Below, piece by piece: positions 8,010 through 16,660 of a stretch of DNA of 64,000 nt. A program made the translations under genes and the position numbers. The notes below the pieces were generated by a model. That model was not told the origin of the DNA. It did no database searches and worked only from the letters and a program-made list of their open reading frames with translations. Source of the DNA: Lachnospiraceae bacterium (GTDB lineage: Bacteria > Bacillota > Clostridia > Lachnospirales > Lachnospiraceae); the NCBI GenBank assembly GCA_029338675.1, contig JAQYAV010000137.1, positions 52,643 through 116,642 of the forward strand, read 5' to 3'. Each line of letters starts with the position of its first letter. The first letter of the stretch is position 1.

Positions 8010-9182
8010 ATGGATATTAGTATTTCTAATTCAATTAAGTACATAGGAGTTGATGATGAAGATATTGACCTTTTTGAGAGTCAATATGTGGTTCCCGAGG
8101 GAGTAAGCTATAATTCATACTTGATTATGGATGAAAAAATTGCTCTTATGGATACAGTAGATGAGAGAAAAGAAGATGAATGGGCAAAAAAACTTATTGA
8201 TTGTCTTGATGGAAAAAAGGTAGATTATCTAGTTGTGTCACATATGGAACCTGACCATTCAGGTAGCATAGAAAGAGTTCTTAGCCTCTTCCCTGATGTT
8301 ACATTGGTTGGAAATGCCAAGACATTCCAGTTTATGGCTCAGTTTATTGATGCTGATGTTGAGTCACTTAACAAAATTGTTGTTAAGGAAGGTGATGAAT
8401 TATCTTTAGGCGAGCATGTTTTATCATTTTATATGGCACCTATGGTTCACTGGCCGGAAGTTATGGTTACATATGAGAAGACTGAAAAAGTATTGTTCTC
8501 TGCAGATGGGTTTGGTAAGTTTGGTGCGTTAGAGCTAACTGCAGGGGATGACTGGGCATGCGAAGCCAGAAGATATTATTTTAATATCGTGGGTAAATAT
8601 GGTGCTCCGGTACAGATGCTTCTTAAGAAGGTATCAACTCTTGACATTGAGAAAATCTGTCCTTTACATGGTCCGATTTTGACAGAGAATCTTTCGTATT
8701 ACATAGGTCTTTATGATACCTGGAGCAAATATGAGGCTGAAAATAAAGGCGTTCTTGTTGCGTATGCTTCAATTCATGGAAATACAGGTAAGGCTGCCGA
8801 AAAGATTGGTGAGCTTTTAAGAGAGGCTGGAGTTGAAAAGGTGGTTGTAAGTGATCTTGCAAGAGAAGATATGGCTGAGGTAATAGAAGATGCATTTAGA
8901 TATGATAAAATGGTGCTTTGCGGGGCAAGCTATGATGCAGGGGTATTCCCATGTATGCAGGATTTCTTGAACCATCTTCAGGCAAAGGCTTACCAGAACA
9001 GAAAGGTTGCATTATTGGAAAATGGTTCATGGGCACCATCAGCTGCAAAGACTATGAGAAGCATATTGGAAACTATGAAGGATATTACTATTTTGGACCC
9101 GGTAGTAACAATTAAGTCAACTATGAAGGATTCTGATATGGATGCTATTAAAGCTCTTGTAGTGGCTGTAGCTAACAGCTAA
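8010..9182 (+). CDS. fprA: A-type flavodiiron protein (FprA family)
   Basis: The 390-residue protein has an N-terminal beta-lactamase-like diiron domain with the full ligand set: H78, E80, D82, H83 in SHMEPDHSG, then H147, D166 and H220 (CPLHGP). A flavodoxin-like FMN domain follows from about residue 248 (LVAYASIHGNTGKAAEK). Such enzymes reduce O2 to water and/or NO to N2O in the cytosol of anaerobes and protect against oxygen or nitrosative stress. There is no C-terminal rubredoxin or flavin reductase extension, so electrons come from a separate rubredoxin-type donor. It starts at ATG 8010 after AGGAGG. O2 versus NO preference cannot be read from the sequence. Confidence 0.94.
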   Translation: MDISISNSIKYIGVDDEDIDLFESQYVVPEGVSYNSYLIMDEKIALMDTVDERKEDEWAKKLIDCLDGKKVDYLVVSHMEPDHSGSIERVLSLFPDVTLVGNAKTFQFMAQFIDADVESLNKIVVKEGDELSLGEHVLSFYMAPMVHWPEVMVTYEKTEKVLFSADGFGKFGALELTAGDDWACEARRYYFNIVGKYGAPVQMLLKKVSTLDIEKICPLHGPILTENLSYYIGLYDTWSKYEAENKGVLVAYASIHGNTGKAAEKIGELLREAGVEKVVVSDLAREDMAEVIEDAFRYDKMVLCGASYDAGVFPCMQDFLNHLQAKAYQNRKVALLENGSWAPSAAKTMRSILETMKDITILDPVVTIKSTMKDSDMDAIKALVVAVANS

Positions 9183-9226
9183 AAAACTTGATGTTAATGG
9201 GTTTATGCCAAGGGGGTATTGGTATT

Positions 9227-10567
9227 TTGATTAAAGATTTTAAAACGGAGTATAATAATAAATTAAGAACTCCTGAAGAAGCGGTTGCTGTAGTAAAAAG
9301 CGGTGACTGGGTAGATTATACAAGTTCTTTGGGAAAACCTGTATTGCTTGACAGGGCGCTTGCAAAGAGAAGAGATGAGTTACATGATGTTAAAATACGA
9401 GGAAACCTTATTACAGGTCCTATTGAAGTAGCGGAATGTGATGAGAGTCAGGAACATTTCATTTATCATAGCTGGCATTGTTCTTCCTATGAGAGAAAGT
9501 TATGTGACAGAGGACTTTGCTATTATATTCCTATGGTTTTCCATAACAATGCAGCGTATTACGAATACTTTTTAAATGTAAATGTTGTTATGGTAAGCGT
9601 TTCACCTATGGATAAGCATGGTTTCTTTAATTTCTCCGTAAATACAGGTGTAGCTGCACCTATAACAAGAATTGCAGACATTGTAATTGTAGAAGTAAAT
9701 GAAAATATGCCAAAGGTTCATGGTGGATATGATGAGTGTATTCATATATCTGACGTGGATTTTATAGTTGAGGGCGAGCATGAACCATTCGTTGATAATC
9801 CGGTTACTCCACCTAAGGAAACTGACAAAAAAATTGCAGAGCTTATTTTGCCTTACATTGTCGATGGAGCGACTTTGCAGCTTGGTATAGGAAGTATGCC
9901 AAATGCGGTGGGAGAAATAATTGCAAAATCAGACGTAAAGGATTTGGGAATGCATACGGAGCTTTGTTCAGATGCATATTTGTCCTTGTATCTGGCAGGC
10001 AAACTAACGAATAAAAGAAAAACAATAAATAGAGGAAAAGGCGTATTTGGATGCGCTATTGGTTCAAATGCACTTTACGAGTGGCTGGATGATAATCACG
10101 GCGTTGCGGCATTTCCTTTGGAATACGTTAATAGTCCGGGGATAATTGCACAGATTGATAATATGGTTTCTATAAATAGTTGTGTGGCGGTTGATTTGTA
10201 TGGTCAGGTTGCATCTGAAAGTTCGGGCTCCAGACAGATTAGTGGGACCGGAGGACAATTGGATTTTCTGACAGGTGCCTTTGCATCAAGTGGTGGAAAG
10301 GCGTTTATTTGTATGAGCTCAGTGTATATTGACCGTTATGGAAATCCACATTCAAGAATCAAACCGCAGTTTAACGGAGACATTATTACATCGCCAAGAA
10401 GTCAGGTTTATTTCCTGGCAACGGAATATGGTGTAATTAATATTGAAGGGCGTTCAACCTGGGAGCGTGCTGAACTTATTATTTCCATTGCTCATCCTGA
10501 TTTTAGAGATGAACTTATAAAAGAGGCTGAAGAAAGAAAAATATGGAGACGTTCCAATAAACGTTAA
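9227..10567 (+). CDS. 4-hydroxybutyrate/butyryl-CoA:acetate CoA-transferase family enzyme
   Basis: The protein resembles the family of acetyl-CoA hydrolases and butyrate or 4-hydroxybutyrate CoA-transferases, which move CoA between acyl groups in fermentation. Visible landmarks are TPEEAVAVVKSGDWVDY near the N-terminus, HTELCSDAYLSLYLAGK in the second domain and SGTGGQLDFLTGAF, the glycine-rich CoA-binding motif, in the C-terminal domain. TTG 9227 is chosen as start: GGGGG (9212-9216) lies 10 bases upstream and the resulting 446 residues match the family's usual length. An earlier TTG at 9188 has no ribosome site. Whether the acceptor is butyrate, 4-hydroxybutyrate or another acid is not decidable here. 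Confidence 0.85.
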   Translation: MIKDFKTEYNNKLRTPEEAVAVVKSGDWVDYTSSLGKPVLLDRALAKRRDELHDVKIRGNLITGPIEVAECDESQEHFIYHSWHCSSYERKLCDRGLCYYIPMVFHNNAAYYEYFLNVNVVMVSVSPMDKHGFFNFSVNTGVAAPITRIADIVIVEVNENMPKVHGGYDECIHISDVDFIVEGEHEPFVDNPVTPPKETDKKIAELILPYIVDGATLQLGIGSMPNAVGEIIAKSDVKDLGMHTELCSDAYLSLYLAGKLTNKRKTINRGKGVFGCAIGSNALYEWLDDNHGVAAFPLEYVNSPGIIAQIDNMVSINSCVAVDLYGQVASESSGSRQISGTGGQLDFLTGAFASSGGKAFICMSSVYIDRYGNPHSRIKPQFNGDIITSPRSQVYFLATEYGVINIEGRSTWERAELIISIAHPDFRDELIKEAEERKIWRRSNKR

Positions 10568-10588
10568 TTTTGTTGAAGGTGAAAATAT

Positions 10589-11647
10589 ATGATAGAAAGT
10601 AAAATTTCAATTCCTACCCTTCTTAAAGTGGGGAATGGTGTTTTGGATAATTTAGGTGAATATATAACAATGGGTGGCATGAAAAATGCTGTCATTTACT
10701 TTGGAAACGGTCTTATTGACATGTTTGGATATAAGGTTATGGAATCACTAAAAGAACAGGGGATTACCGTGTTAGAATACAGAGAGATTGACTCCACAAA
10801 GATAGAAGATATAATAGAGCTTGCGTTTTCTATTGACACGAAGGCACAGCTTATCGTTGGTATAGGTGGCGGAAAAGTAATTGACGTATCAAAATATGCA
10901 GCATATTTGCGCAAATTACCTTTTATTAGTGTTCCAACGTCATCCTCCAGTGATGGATTCTCAAGTGCCAGTGCATCACTTATTGTTAACGGAAGACGTA
11001 AATCGGTACCTGCCGGTATGGCTTATGGAATTATCGCGGATACAGGAATTATTAAAAGTGCACCTGAAAAGTTTTTGTTTTCAGGAATTGGTGATATCGT
11101 TTCAAAGATTACAGCCATTTATGACTGGGTTTATGAGGCGGAGCATGGTTATTCAAAAATCAATGACTGCGCGGTTATGATTGCAAAAAAGGCTGTAAAT
11201 AGTTTCGTAAGAACACCTTTTACCAGTATAAAAGATGACCTGTTTTTAAGGGAACTCCTGGATTCACTTGCTATGAGTGGAATTGCAAATGAAATTGCAG
11301 GCAGCAGTGCACCTACCAGCGGAAGTGAACATTTGATTTCCCATGCACTTGATTCAATGTCAGAGCAACCACAACTGCATGGAATACAGGTTGGTATTGC
11401 AACATATATAATGAGTCTTGTGCAAGATCACAGATACAAGAGAATTAATACTGTATTTACAGAAACCGGATTTTGGGATTATGTAGCGACTCTTAATTTG
11501 AATCGTGGAGACTATGAAAAGGCAATTGATATGGCACCTTCCGTGAAGCCTTTTAGACACACATACCTTCATGAAGAAAAATATAGAGAGCTTGCGAAAG
11601 AGTATTTGTACAAGGACGAAACATTAAATAGGATATTTGTAAAATAA
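10589..11647 (+). CDS. sn-Glycerol-1-phosphate dehydrogenase-like enzyme (AraM/EgsA family)
   Basis: The 352-residue protein belongs to the iron-alcohol-dehydrogenase-like fold. It shows the NAD-binding GIGGGKVIDVSKYAA, the PTSSSSDGFSSASASL segment and the metal ligands in SDG, GSEHLISHALD and LHGIQVGI. These are typical of the AraM/EgsA branch, which reduces dihydroxyacetone phosphate to glycerol-1-phosphate. It follows the CoA-transferase by 21 bases and is probably co-transcribed with it. In Firmicutes the family product feeds unusual prenyl-glycerol lipids or a phosphosugar, so the physiological role here is open. Other members of the fold use glycerol or 3-dehydroquinate-type substrates, which is the main alternative. 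Confidence 0.8.
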   Translation: MIESKISIPTLLKVGNGVLDNLGEYITMGGMKNAVIYFGNGLIDMFGYKVMESLKEQGITVLEYREIDSTKIEDIIELAFSIDTKAQLIVGIGGGKVIDVSKYAAYLRKLPFISVPTSSSSDGFSSASASLIVNGRRKSVPAGMAYGIIADTGIIKSAPEKFLFSGIGDIVSKITAIYDWVYEAEHGYSKINDCAVMIAKKAVNSFVRTPFTSIKDDLFLRELLDSLAMSGIANEIAGSSAPTSGSEHLISHALDSMSEQPQLHGIQVGIATYIMSLVQDHRYKRINTVFTETGFWDYVATLNLNRGDYEKAIDMAPSVKPFRHTYLHEEKYRELAKEYLYKDETLNRIFVK

Positions 11648-11903
11648 AAGGGAGCCAGGCAAAAGATAATGAGTAATACTGCAAAGCTTTACGGATATGA
11701 ATCGGTTGAAGTTGCGGAGCAAAGGTTGGCCGGTGATTAGTTTTAGATTAACTGAAATGAAAGTGGGATAATAAATGAACGAAGTAAAGGCAATCTCCGT
11801 ATTTAAAAAGGTGAAGGAAGAAGTCTTAAAAAGTTTTATGTATTTTATTGCCAAACTAGGAGAATAATTATAAATTCTATATTTCGCCATAAAGTGTTTT
11901 TTG
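11648..11903. other. Right end of the cargo island, with two very short open frames
   Basis: No known gene is seen. An open frame at 11669-11740 would encode 23 residues starting MSNTAKLYGYESVEVAEQRL. Another at 11775-11867 would encode 30 residues (MNEVKAISVFKKVKEEVLKS onward) after a GTGGGA-like site. Both could be real micro-proteins or debris of truncated genes; neither resembles a family I recognise. The stretch ends at the promoter for flbD. Confidence 0.35.
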
Positions 11904-11932
11904 TAGACATAATTTTACAAACATGCTATAAT
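11904..11932 (+). promoter_or_regulatory. Sigma-A promoter driving flbD-motA and the downstream flagellar genes
   Basis: TAGACA (11904-11909) and a perfect TATAAT (11927-11932) are spaced by 17 bases. The ATG of flbD is 90 bases downstream. Because the cargo island separates flgE from flbD, this promoter may be what keeps the second half of the flagellar operon expressed. Confidence 0.8.
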
Positions 11933-12021
11933 AACCATAACTGTAATATGTATAGATGTGCGATAGTAAACACAATATATATGGTTTTTTGAAGTGCTTT
12001 TAGTTAATAAGGAGCGAATTT

Positions 12022-12210
12022 ATGATTGAAGTTACTAGATTCAAAGGAACCAAAATTGTAATTAATTCAGATATGATTGAAACAATCGAAGAAACTCCGG
12101 ATACAGTTATTACCCTTACTAATGGTAAAAAGTATGTTGTTAGTGAAAGTAGCAAGGATATAATAGGTTTGGTTATTGATTATAAAAAGCATATTTTTGG
12201 AAAACTTTAA
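12022..12210 (+). CDS. flbD: FlbD-family flagellar protein
   Basis: A 62-residue protein starting MIEVTRFKGTKIVINSDMIE, with the TPDTVITLTNGKKYVV centre typical of the small FlbD/YlzI family. Homologues sit directly before motA in many spirochaete and Firmicute flagellar operons, as here. Swarming-related roles are described for the Bacillus relative, where it helps flagellar power; a direct biochemical activity is not known. The start has AAGGAGCG nearby (12009-12016). Confidence 0.92.
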   Translation: MIEVTRFKGTKIVINSDMIETIEETPDTVITLTNGKKYVVSESSKDIIGLVIDYKKHIFGKL

Positions 12211-12234
12211 TTTTTACATAAGGGGTGACATTGT

Positions 12235-13032
12235 TTGGATATAGCTAGTATTATTGGATTGGTTAGTTCTCTTGCTCTTATGATATTTGGTATGGTTAAT
12301 GGCAAGGGTTTTGGTGTCATAACAGATAGTTTTATGGATCCTGCATCAGCGCTTATCACATTTGGCGGTGCATTTGGTGCAGTGCTTGCTATGAATCCTA
12401 TGAAGGATTTTCTTGCTGGTCTAAAGTCATTTTTACTTATTTTTAAGACACCTAAAGCTAATGAGGTTGAAACAATTAAATCTATAATAGAATTGTCTAA
12501 TCTTGCTAGACGTGAGGGATTGTTAGCTCTTGAAGAGTCAGCAAATTCTTTAGATGATGACTTTATGAAAAAAGGTGTAATGCTTATAGTGGATGGTACT
12601 GATCCGGAATTGGTTCGTAGTATATTAGAGGCTGAGATGATTAATGTTGATGCTAGACATCAAGAAAATGTTGGCTTTTGGAAGAATTTAGGGGCAATGG
12701 GTCCTGCTTGGGGTATGATTGGTACTCTTATTGGTCTTATCAACATGTTAAAGGATTTGTCTGATCCAGATTCTATTGGACCTAACATGGCAACAGCCCT
12801 TATTACAACATTATATGGTTCTGTGTTAGCAAACTGGATTTGTTCTCCAGTTGCAAATAAATTAACTAAGCTTAACAGCAAAGAAATAATGCTTAAAGAG
12901 GTTACAATTGAGGGAATTTTATCTATACAAGCAGGTGAGAATCCTAGAGTAATCGAAGAGAAGCTAAAGGCATTCTTGACACCTAAGGAGCGAAGCTCAT
13001 TTGGTGAAGAAGGTGGTGGACAGAATGGCTAA
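12235..13032 (+). CDS. motA: Flagellar motor stator protein MotA
   Basis: MotA and MotB form the ion-driven stator. The 265-residue protein has four transmembrane segments: two near the N-terminus (IIGLVSSLALMIFG; ALITFGGAFGAVLA) and two in the second half (WGMIGTLIGLINMLKDL; ATALITTLYGSVLAN), with the cytoplasmic torque loop between them. It starts at TTG 12235 after AAGGGGTGA (12220-12228). The stop overlaps the motB start, indicating coupled translation. Confidence 0.95.
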   Translation: MDIASIIGLVSSLALMIFGMVNGKGFGVITDSFMDPASALITFGGAFGAVLAMNPMKDFLAGLKSFLLIFKTPKANEVETIKSIIELSNLARREGLLALEESANSLDDDFMKKGVMLIVDGTDPELVRSILEAEMINVDARHQENVGFWKNLGAMGPAWGMIGTLIGLINMLKDLSDPDSIGPNMATALITTLYGSVLANWICSPVANKLTKLNSKEIMLKEVTIEGILSIQAGENPRVIEEKLKAFLTPKERSSFGEEGGGQNG

Positions 13033-13855
13033 ACGAAAGGAACAACCACCAGAGGAAGGATCTCCAGCATGGATGGCGACGTTTAGTGATCTTATGAATT
13101 TATTACTTTGTTTCTTCGTTCTTTTGTTTGCTAGTTCTTCAATGGATGAAGGAAAAATCCAAAAGATTGCTGCTTCTTTTGATAAGGTTAGCTTTGACGT
13201 TATTCAGAATGGTAAAATATCTCTTACGGAAGGTGAAATGGTTTCTGGTGGAGTTACACAACTTCCAGATAGCGATGTCTTTATGTCAGAAGCAGGACAT
13301 GGTGATAATAATGAAAAATATGCAACTGCTTCGGATGCAAAATTAATTAGCGATAAAGAACTTCTTGAGGAGCTTGACAGAAGAGGAAAGGAACAATCTG
13401 AAGAGATATATGATGAGATTTTGCAAAGTGCAGAGTCTTATAGTATTGATGACAAAATATCTATTGACTACAATGAACAATATGTTGAACTTGACTTGAA
13501 TGGTTCTATATTATTTGATTCAGGCGAGGCAGCGCTTAAGAATGAATCAAAGATGTTTATGCAAAAAGTCGCAAGAATATTAGTTAAGTATAGACAGTGT
13601 ATTATTGAGGTTGAAGGTCATACTGATAATATTCCTATTAGTAGCTCTAGATATGCTGATAATAGAGCGCTTTCCGCTGAGAGAGCAAGAAGTGTATATG
13701 AGTATATTATTTCTGAAGAACACTTCATTGATGCAAATATTAAAATTGCAGGATATGGCGAGAGTAGACCGATTGCTTCTAATGCAACTGAAGAAGGTCG
13801 CGCTAGAAATCGTAGAGTTTCGATAAAGATATATAACAAACAAAATTCACAGTAG
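13025..13855 (+). CDS. motB: Flagellar motor stator protein MotB
   Basis: The protein has a short cytoplasmic tail, a single transmembrane helix containing the essential ion-carrying Asp (ATFSDLMNLLLCFFVLLFA), a long linker, and a C-terminal OmpA-type peptidoglycan-binding domain (VEGHTDNIPI; NRALSAERARSVYEYI; RARNRRVSIKI). ATG 13025 is chosen; it overlaps the motA stop by 8 bases and gives the canonical MotB start. An in-frame GTG at 13001 would only add nine residues inside motA. Residues F, L and S around the Asp do not clearly reveal H+ versus Na+ use. Confidence 0.94.
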   Translation: MAKRKEQPPEEGSPAWMATFSDLMNLLLCFFVLLFASSSMDEGKIQKIAASFDKVSFDVIQNGKISLTEGEMVSGGVTQLPDSDVFMSEAGHGDNNEKYATASDAKLISDKELLEELDRRGKEQSEEIYDEILQSAESYSIDDKISIDYNEQYVELDLNGSILFDSGEAALKNESKMFMQKVARILVKYRQCIIEVEGHTDNIPISSSRYADNRALSAERARSVYEYIISEEHFIDANIKIAGYGESRPIASNATEEGRARNRRVSIKIYNKQNSQ

Positions 13856-13868
13856 GGAGATAGTTATT

Positions 13869-14381
13869 ATGAAAAAGAACTTAATTACAGTGTTAATATT
13901 TGCTTTATGTTTAATTAACTTGGTCTTTAATATTTTGCTTGTTTTTGTTTTTATGCCTTCAGCCACAAAAACAAATAAACTAATAACTGAAATTGCTGCT
14001 GTGCTCGATTTAGAGTTAGCATCACAGAAAAATGATAATGAGTTTGATGTTAGCAATATTGAAGTTTTTCAGTTAGAACAAGGTAATCCAATAAATCTTG
14101 CTCAAGACAGTAGTGGAGAAATCCATATGGTTCAATATGGTATTTCAATTAATTTAGATACTACAAGCAGTGATTATTCAAAGGTTCTTGCTAATATGCA
14201 AAAGTCTACATCTTTGATTTATGATATAACTAATGATATCATTGGAAAGTATTCATATAATCAAGTAATAGATGTTTCTGTTAAGAAACAGATTAAGGAA
14301 GAAATACAGAAGTCTCTTAAAGAGGCATTTAATACAGAATGCATTCATTCAATTAGTTTTTATAATTGGGTTGCAAACTAA
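13869..14381 (+). CDS. fliL: Flagellar basal body-associated protein FliL
   Basis: This 170-residue protein has one N-terminal membrane helix (ITVLIFALCLINLVFNILLV) and an extracytoplasmic domain. It lies between motB and fliM, the conserved fliL position, and its length suits the family. FliL surrounds the stator and strengthens torque. Sequence conservation in FliL is low, so the call rests mostly on topology and order. The start has GGGAGA (13856-13861) upstream. Confidence 0.85.
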   Translation: MKKNLITVLIFALCLINLVFNILLVFVFMPSATKTNKLITEIAAVLDLELASQKNDNEFDVSNIEVFQLEQGNPINLAQDSSGEIHMVQYGISINLDTTSSDYSKVLANMQKSTSLIYDITNDIIGKYSYNQVIDVSVKKQIKEEIQKSLKEAFNTECIHSISFYNWVAN

Positions 14382-14405
14382 TAGATTTTCCAGGAGGTGA
14401 GATGT

Positions 14406-15386
14406 TTGGCTGACGTACTCTCCCAAAATGAGATAGATGCCTTGTTGAAGCAGCTGAGTTCTGGAGAACTTAATGTTGATGATATTGAGGATAATAAAAG
14501 CGCTAAAGTAAAAGAATATGATTTTTCTAGACCTGCAAAGTTTTCGAAGGATCATCTTAGAACATTAGAGATAATTTTTGAGCATTTTGGAAGACTTTTG
14601 TCAAGTAATTTGCCAGCATATCTTAGAAAAACTGTTCAAGTAGAGGTTATGAATTCGGAAGCTGTTACCTATTCAGAATTTTCAAATGCACTTTCCAATC
14701 CTGTATTACTTGGGTTGGTAAATATGTCGCCCTTAAATGGTAATATTGTTATTGAAATGGCGACAAATATAGGTTATTGTATTATTGATAGATTATTAGG
14801 TGGTTTAGGAGAATCAATTGATAAGATAAGAGATTTTTCTGAAATAGAGCTTTCAATTTTATCTCGTGTATTCAATATAATAATTGATTTGTTAAAAGAT
14901 CCATGGGCGAATGTTGTGGAGATTAATCCATATTTAGAGAGAATTGAAACAAATTCGCAATTTGCTCAGATTATATCTCCTACAGAAATGACTGCTATTG
15001 TAACAATTAATATCAATATCGGTGGCGTGGAGGGACTTATGAATGTATGTCTTCCGTATATTACATTGGAAGATGTAATGGATAAACTTAACACTAAGTA
15101 TTGGTTTTCTACAATGCAGGATAGAGATGAGCAAAGCTACAAAGATGTTATTGAAACAGCTATTACAAAGGCGCTTATACCTGTATCAGCAGAACTAGGC
15201 AGAAGTACTGTTACTGTAATGGATTTTGCAAATTTGCAGGTTGGTGACATAATAAAGCTCAATAAGAGCGTTGAAGATGAATTAGATGTATATGTTGGCA
15301 ATATTGTTAAATTTAAAGCAGTACCTGGTTCATCTAATGATAATTATGCAGTAAAAGTTACAGAAATATATAGAGAGGAGGAATAA
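14406..15386 (+). CDS. fliM: Flagellar motor switch protein FliM
   Basis: FliM is the C-ring component that binds phosphorylated CheY. The N-terminus carries the CheY-binding LSQNEIDALLKQL motif. The middle CheC-like domain shows DFSRPAKFSKDHLRTLEIIFE and FGRLLSSNLPAYL. The C-terminal SpoA domain follows (LQVGDIIKLNKSVEDELDVY). TTG 14406 is taken as start because AGGAGG (14392-14397) is 8 bases upstream; a GTG at 14397 lies within that site. It is followed after 5 bases by fliY. Confidence 0.96.
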   Translation: MADVLSQNEIDALLKQLSSGELNVDDIEDNKSAKVKEYDFSRPAKFSKDHLRTLEIIFEHFGRLLSSNLPAYLRKTVQVEVMNSEAVTYSEFSNALSNPVLLGLVNMSPLNGNIVIEMATNIGYCIIDRLLGGLGESIDKIRDFSEIELSILSRVFNIIIDLLKDPWANVVEINPYLERIETNSQFAQIISPTEMTAIVTININIGGVEGLMNVCLPYITLEDVMDKLNTKYWFSTMQDRDEQSYKDVIETAITKALIPVSAELGRSTVTVMDFANLQVGDIIKLNKSVEDELDVYVGNIVKFKAVPGSSNDNYAVKVTEIYREEE

Positions 15387-15391
15387 AGAAT

Positions 15392-16639
15392 ATGGATGGA
15401 ATGCTATCTCAAGAAGAGATAAATGCATTGCTAGGTGGCGGTTCGGTAGGTGAACTGTCTACGAATGATGGTCCTCTTTCTGATGCAGAAAAGGATGCGA
15501 TTGGTGAGATATCCAATATTTGCATGGGAACTGCAGCAACTACACTTTATTCCTTGGTTAATCAAAAGGTAGTTATTACAACTCCAAACGTTGAAATAAT
15601 TAATTGGGATAAACTTATAAGTGAATATGCTAGACCTTGTGTATTTATCAATATCTTTTATAAAGAAGGTATTGATGGGAATAATGTTTTGATTTTAAAA
15701 GAAGATGATGTTAAAATTATTACTGATTTAATGATGGGAGGAGATGGACTTAATCCCGCGCCAGAATTATCAGAATTGCATTTTAGTGCTATATGTGAAG
15801 CAATGAACCAGATGATGGGTTCTGCAGCAACATCACTTTCTTCGATGTTAAACTGTAAGGTTGACATTACTCCACCAGATGCGAAGCTTCTTGATCTTGC
15901 GGCTGATGCAGATGATGCTTCTGTTGGCGTATTTAGTGAAGGCGATTTTGTTAGAATTACATTCAAGATGACAATTGGTGAGTTGGTTGACAGTACGATG
16001 ATGCAACTCTATCCTTTGAAATTAGCAAAGGATTTGTATAGTAAATTTACTGGTGATGATTCTTTTGTTGAAAAACCTGTTAATAATGCAATTAAAGATT
16101 CTGAACCTTCGATGGATACAAATCAAGGTATGGCAAGTCAAAGCATGGCAAGTCAGGGTGTGGCTGGACAACCAGTTATGGGACAGCCAATGATGGGACA
16201 ACCGATGATGGGACAGCCAATGATGGGACAAGCAATGATGGGACAGCCAATGATGGGACAACCGATGATGGGACAACCGATGATGGGACAGCCGATGATG
16301 GGACAACCGATGATGGGACAACCGATGATGGGAAAAGATGTAAATGTTCAGAATATTCAATTCCAGGCGTTTAATTTATCACCTAATCCTGCTATGCAAC
16401 AGGAAAATATTGAACTTATAATGGATGTACCTCTTGATGTTTCAGTTGTTCTTGGAAGAACAAGAAAATCAATAAAAGAAATTCTTGAATTTGCACCTGG
16501 AACAATTATTGAACTTGACAAACTTGCAGGAGAGCCTATTGATGTTATTGTAAACCAAAAAATGGTTGCGAAGGGCGAAGTTGTTGTTATTGAGGAAAGT
16601 TTTGGTATTAGAATTACTGAAATAATAAAAGAAAAATAA
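15392..16639 (+). CDS. fliY: Flagellar motor switch phosphatase FliY (FliN-type)
   Basis: This 415-residue protein begins with the CheY-P-binding-like MDGMLSQEEINALLGGG. It then has a CheC-type phosphatase domain with two active-site helices (DAIGEISN and SAICEAMN, each with the E-x2-N pair) and ends in a FliN SpoA domain (VPLDVSVVLGRTRKSIKEIL; LDKLAGEPIDVIVN). It therefore both builds the C-ring and dephosphorylates CheY. Between the two domains, at about residues 259-313, lies a run of eleven Gly-Gln-Pro-Met-Met-type units. Such a long perfect repeat is unusual, and its copy number may vary between strains. Presence of FliY fits the CheC/CheD type of adaptation seen downstream. Confidence 0.95.
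   Translation: MDGMLSQEEINALLGGGSVGELSTNDGPLSDAEKDAIGEISNICMGTAATTLYSLVNQKVVITTPNVEIINWDKLISEYARPCVFINIFYKEGIDGNNVLILKEDDVKIITDLMMGGDGLNPAPELSELHFSAICEAMNQMMGSAATSLSSMLNCKVDITPPDAKLLDLAADADDASVGVFSEGDFVRITFKMTIGELVDSTMMQLYPLKLAKDLYSKFTGDDSFVEKPVNNAIKDSEPSMDTNQGMASQSMASQGVAGQPVMGQPMMGQPMMGQPMMGQAMMGQPMMGQPMMGQPMMGQPMMGQPMMGQPMMGKDVNVQNIQFQAFNLSPNPAMQQENIELIMDVPLDVSVVLGRTRKSIKEILEFAPGTIIELDKLAGEPIDVIVNQKMVAKGEVVVIEESFGIRITEIIKEK
16166..16330 (+). repeat. Eleven tandem 15-bp repeats in fliY
   Basis: The unit GGACARCCRATGATG is repeated eleven times without interruption, keeping the reading frame (peptide unit GQPMM). Units differ only at silent positions and a few replacements (first copy has Val, the fifth has Ala for Pro). 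The array separates the phosphatase and SpoA domains. Repeats of this kind change in copy number by slippage or unequal exchange. Confidence 0.95.
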
Positions 16640-16660
16640 TAATTATAAGGAGTTTAAACT

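Noticed and set aside
16166..16330. CRISPR-like array
   Set aside because: The 15-bp repeats are contiguous, in frame and without spacers; they are coding repeats in fliY. No other spaced repeat array was seen.
16022..16360. Minus-strand open frame with His-Arg/Trp-Leu-Ser repeats
   Set aside because: It is the antisense reading of the GQPMM repeat in fliY.
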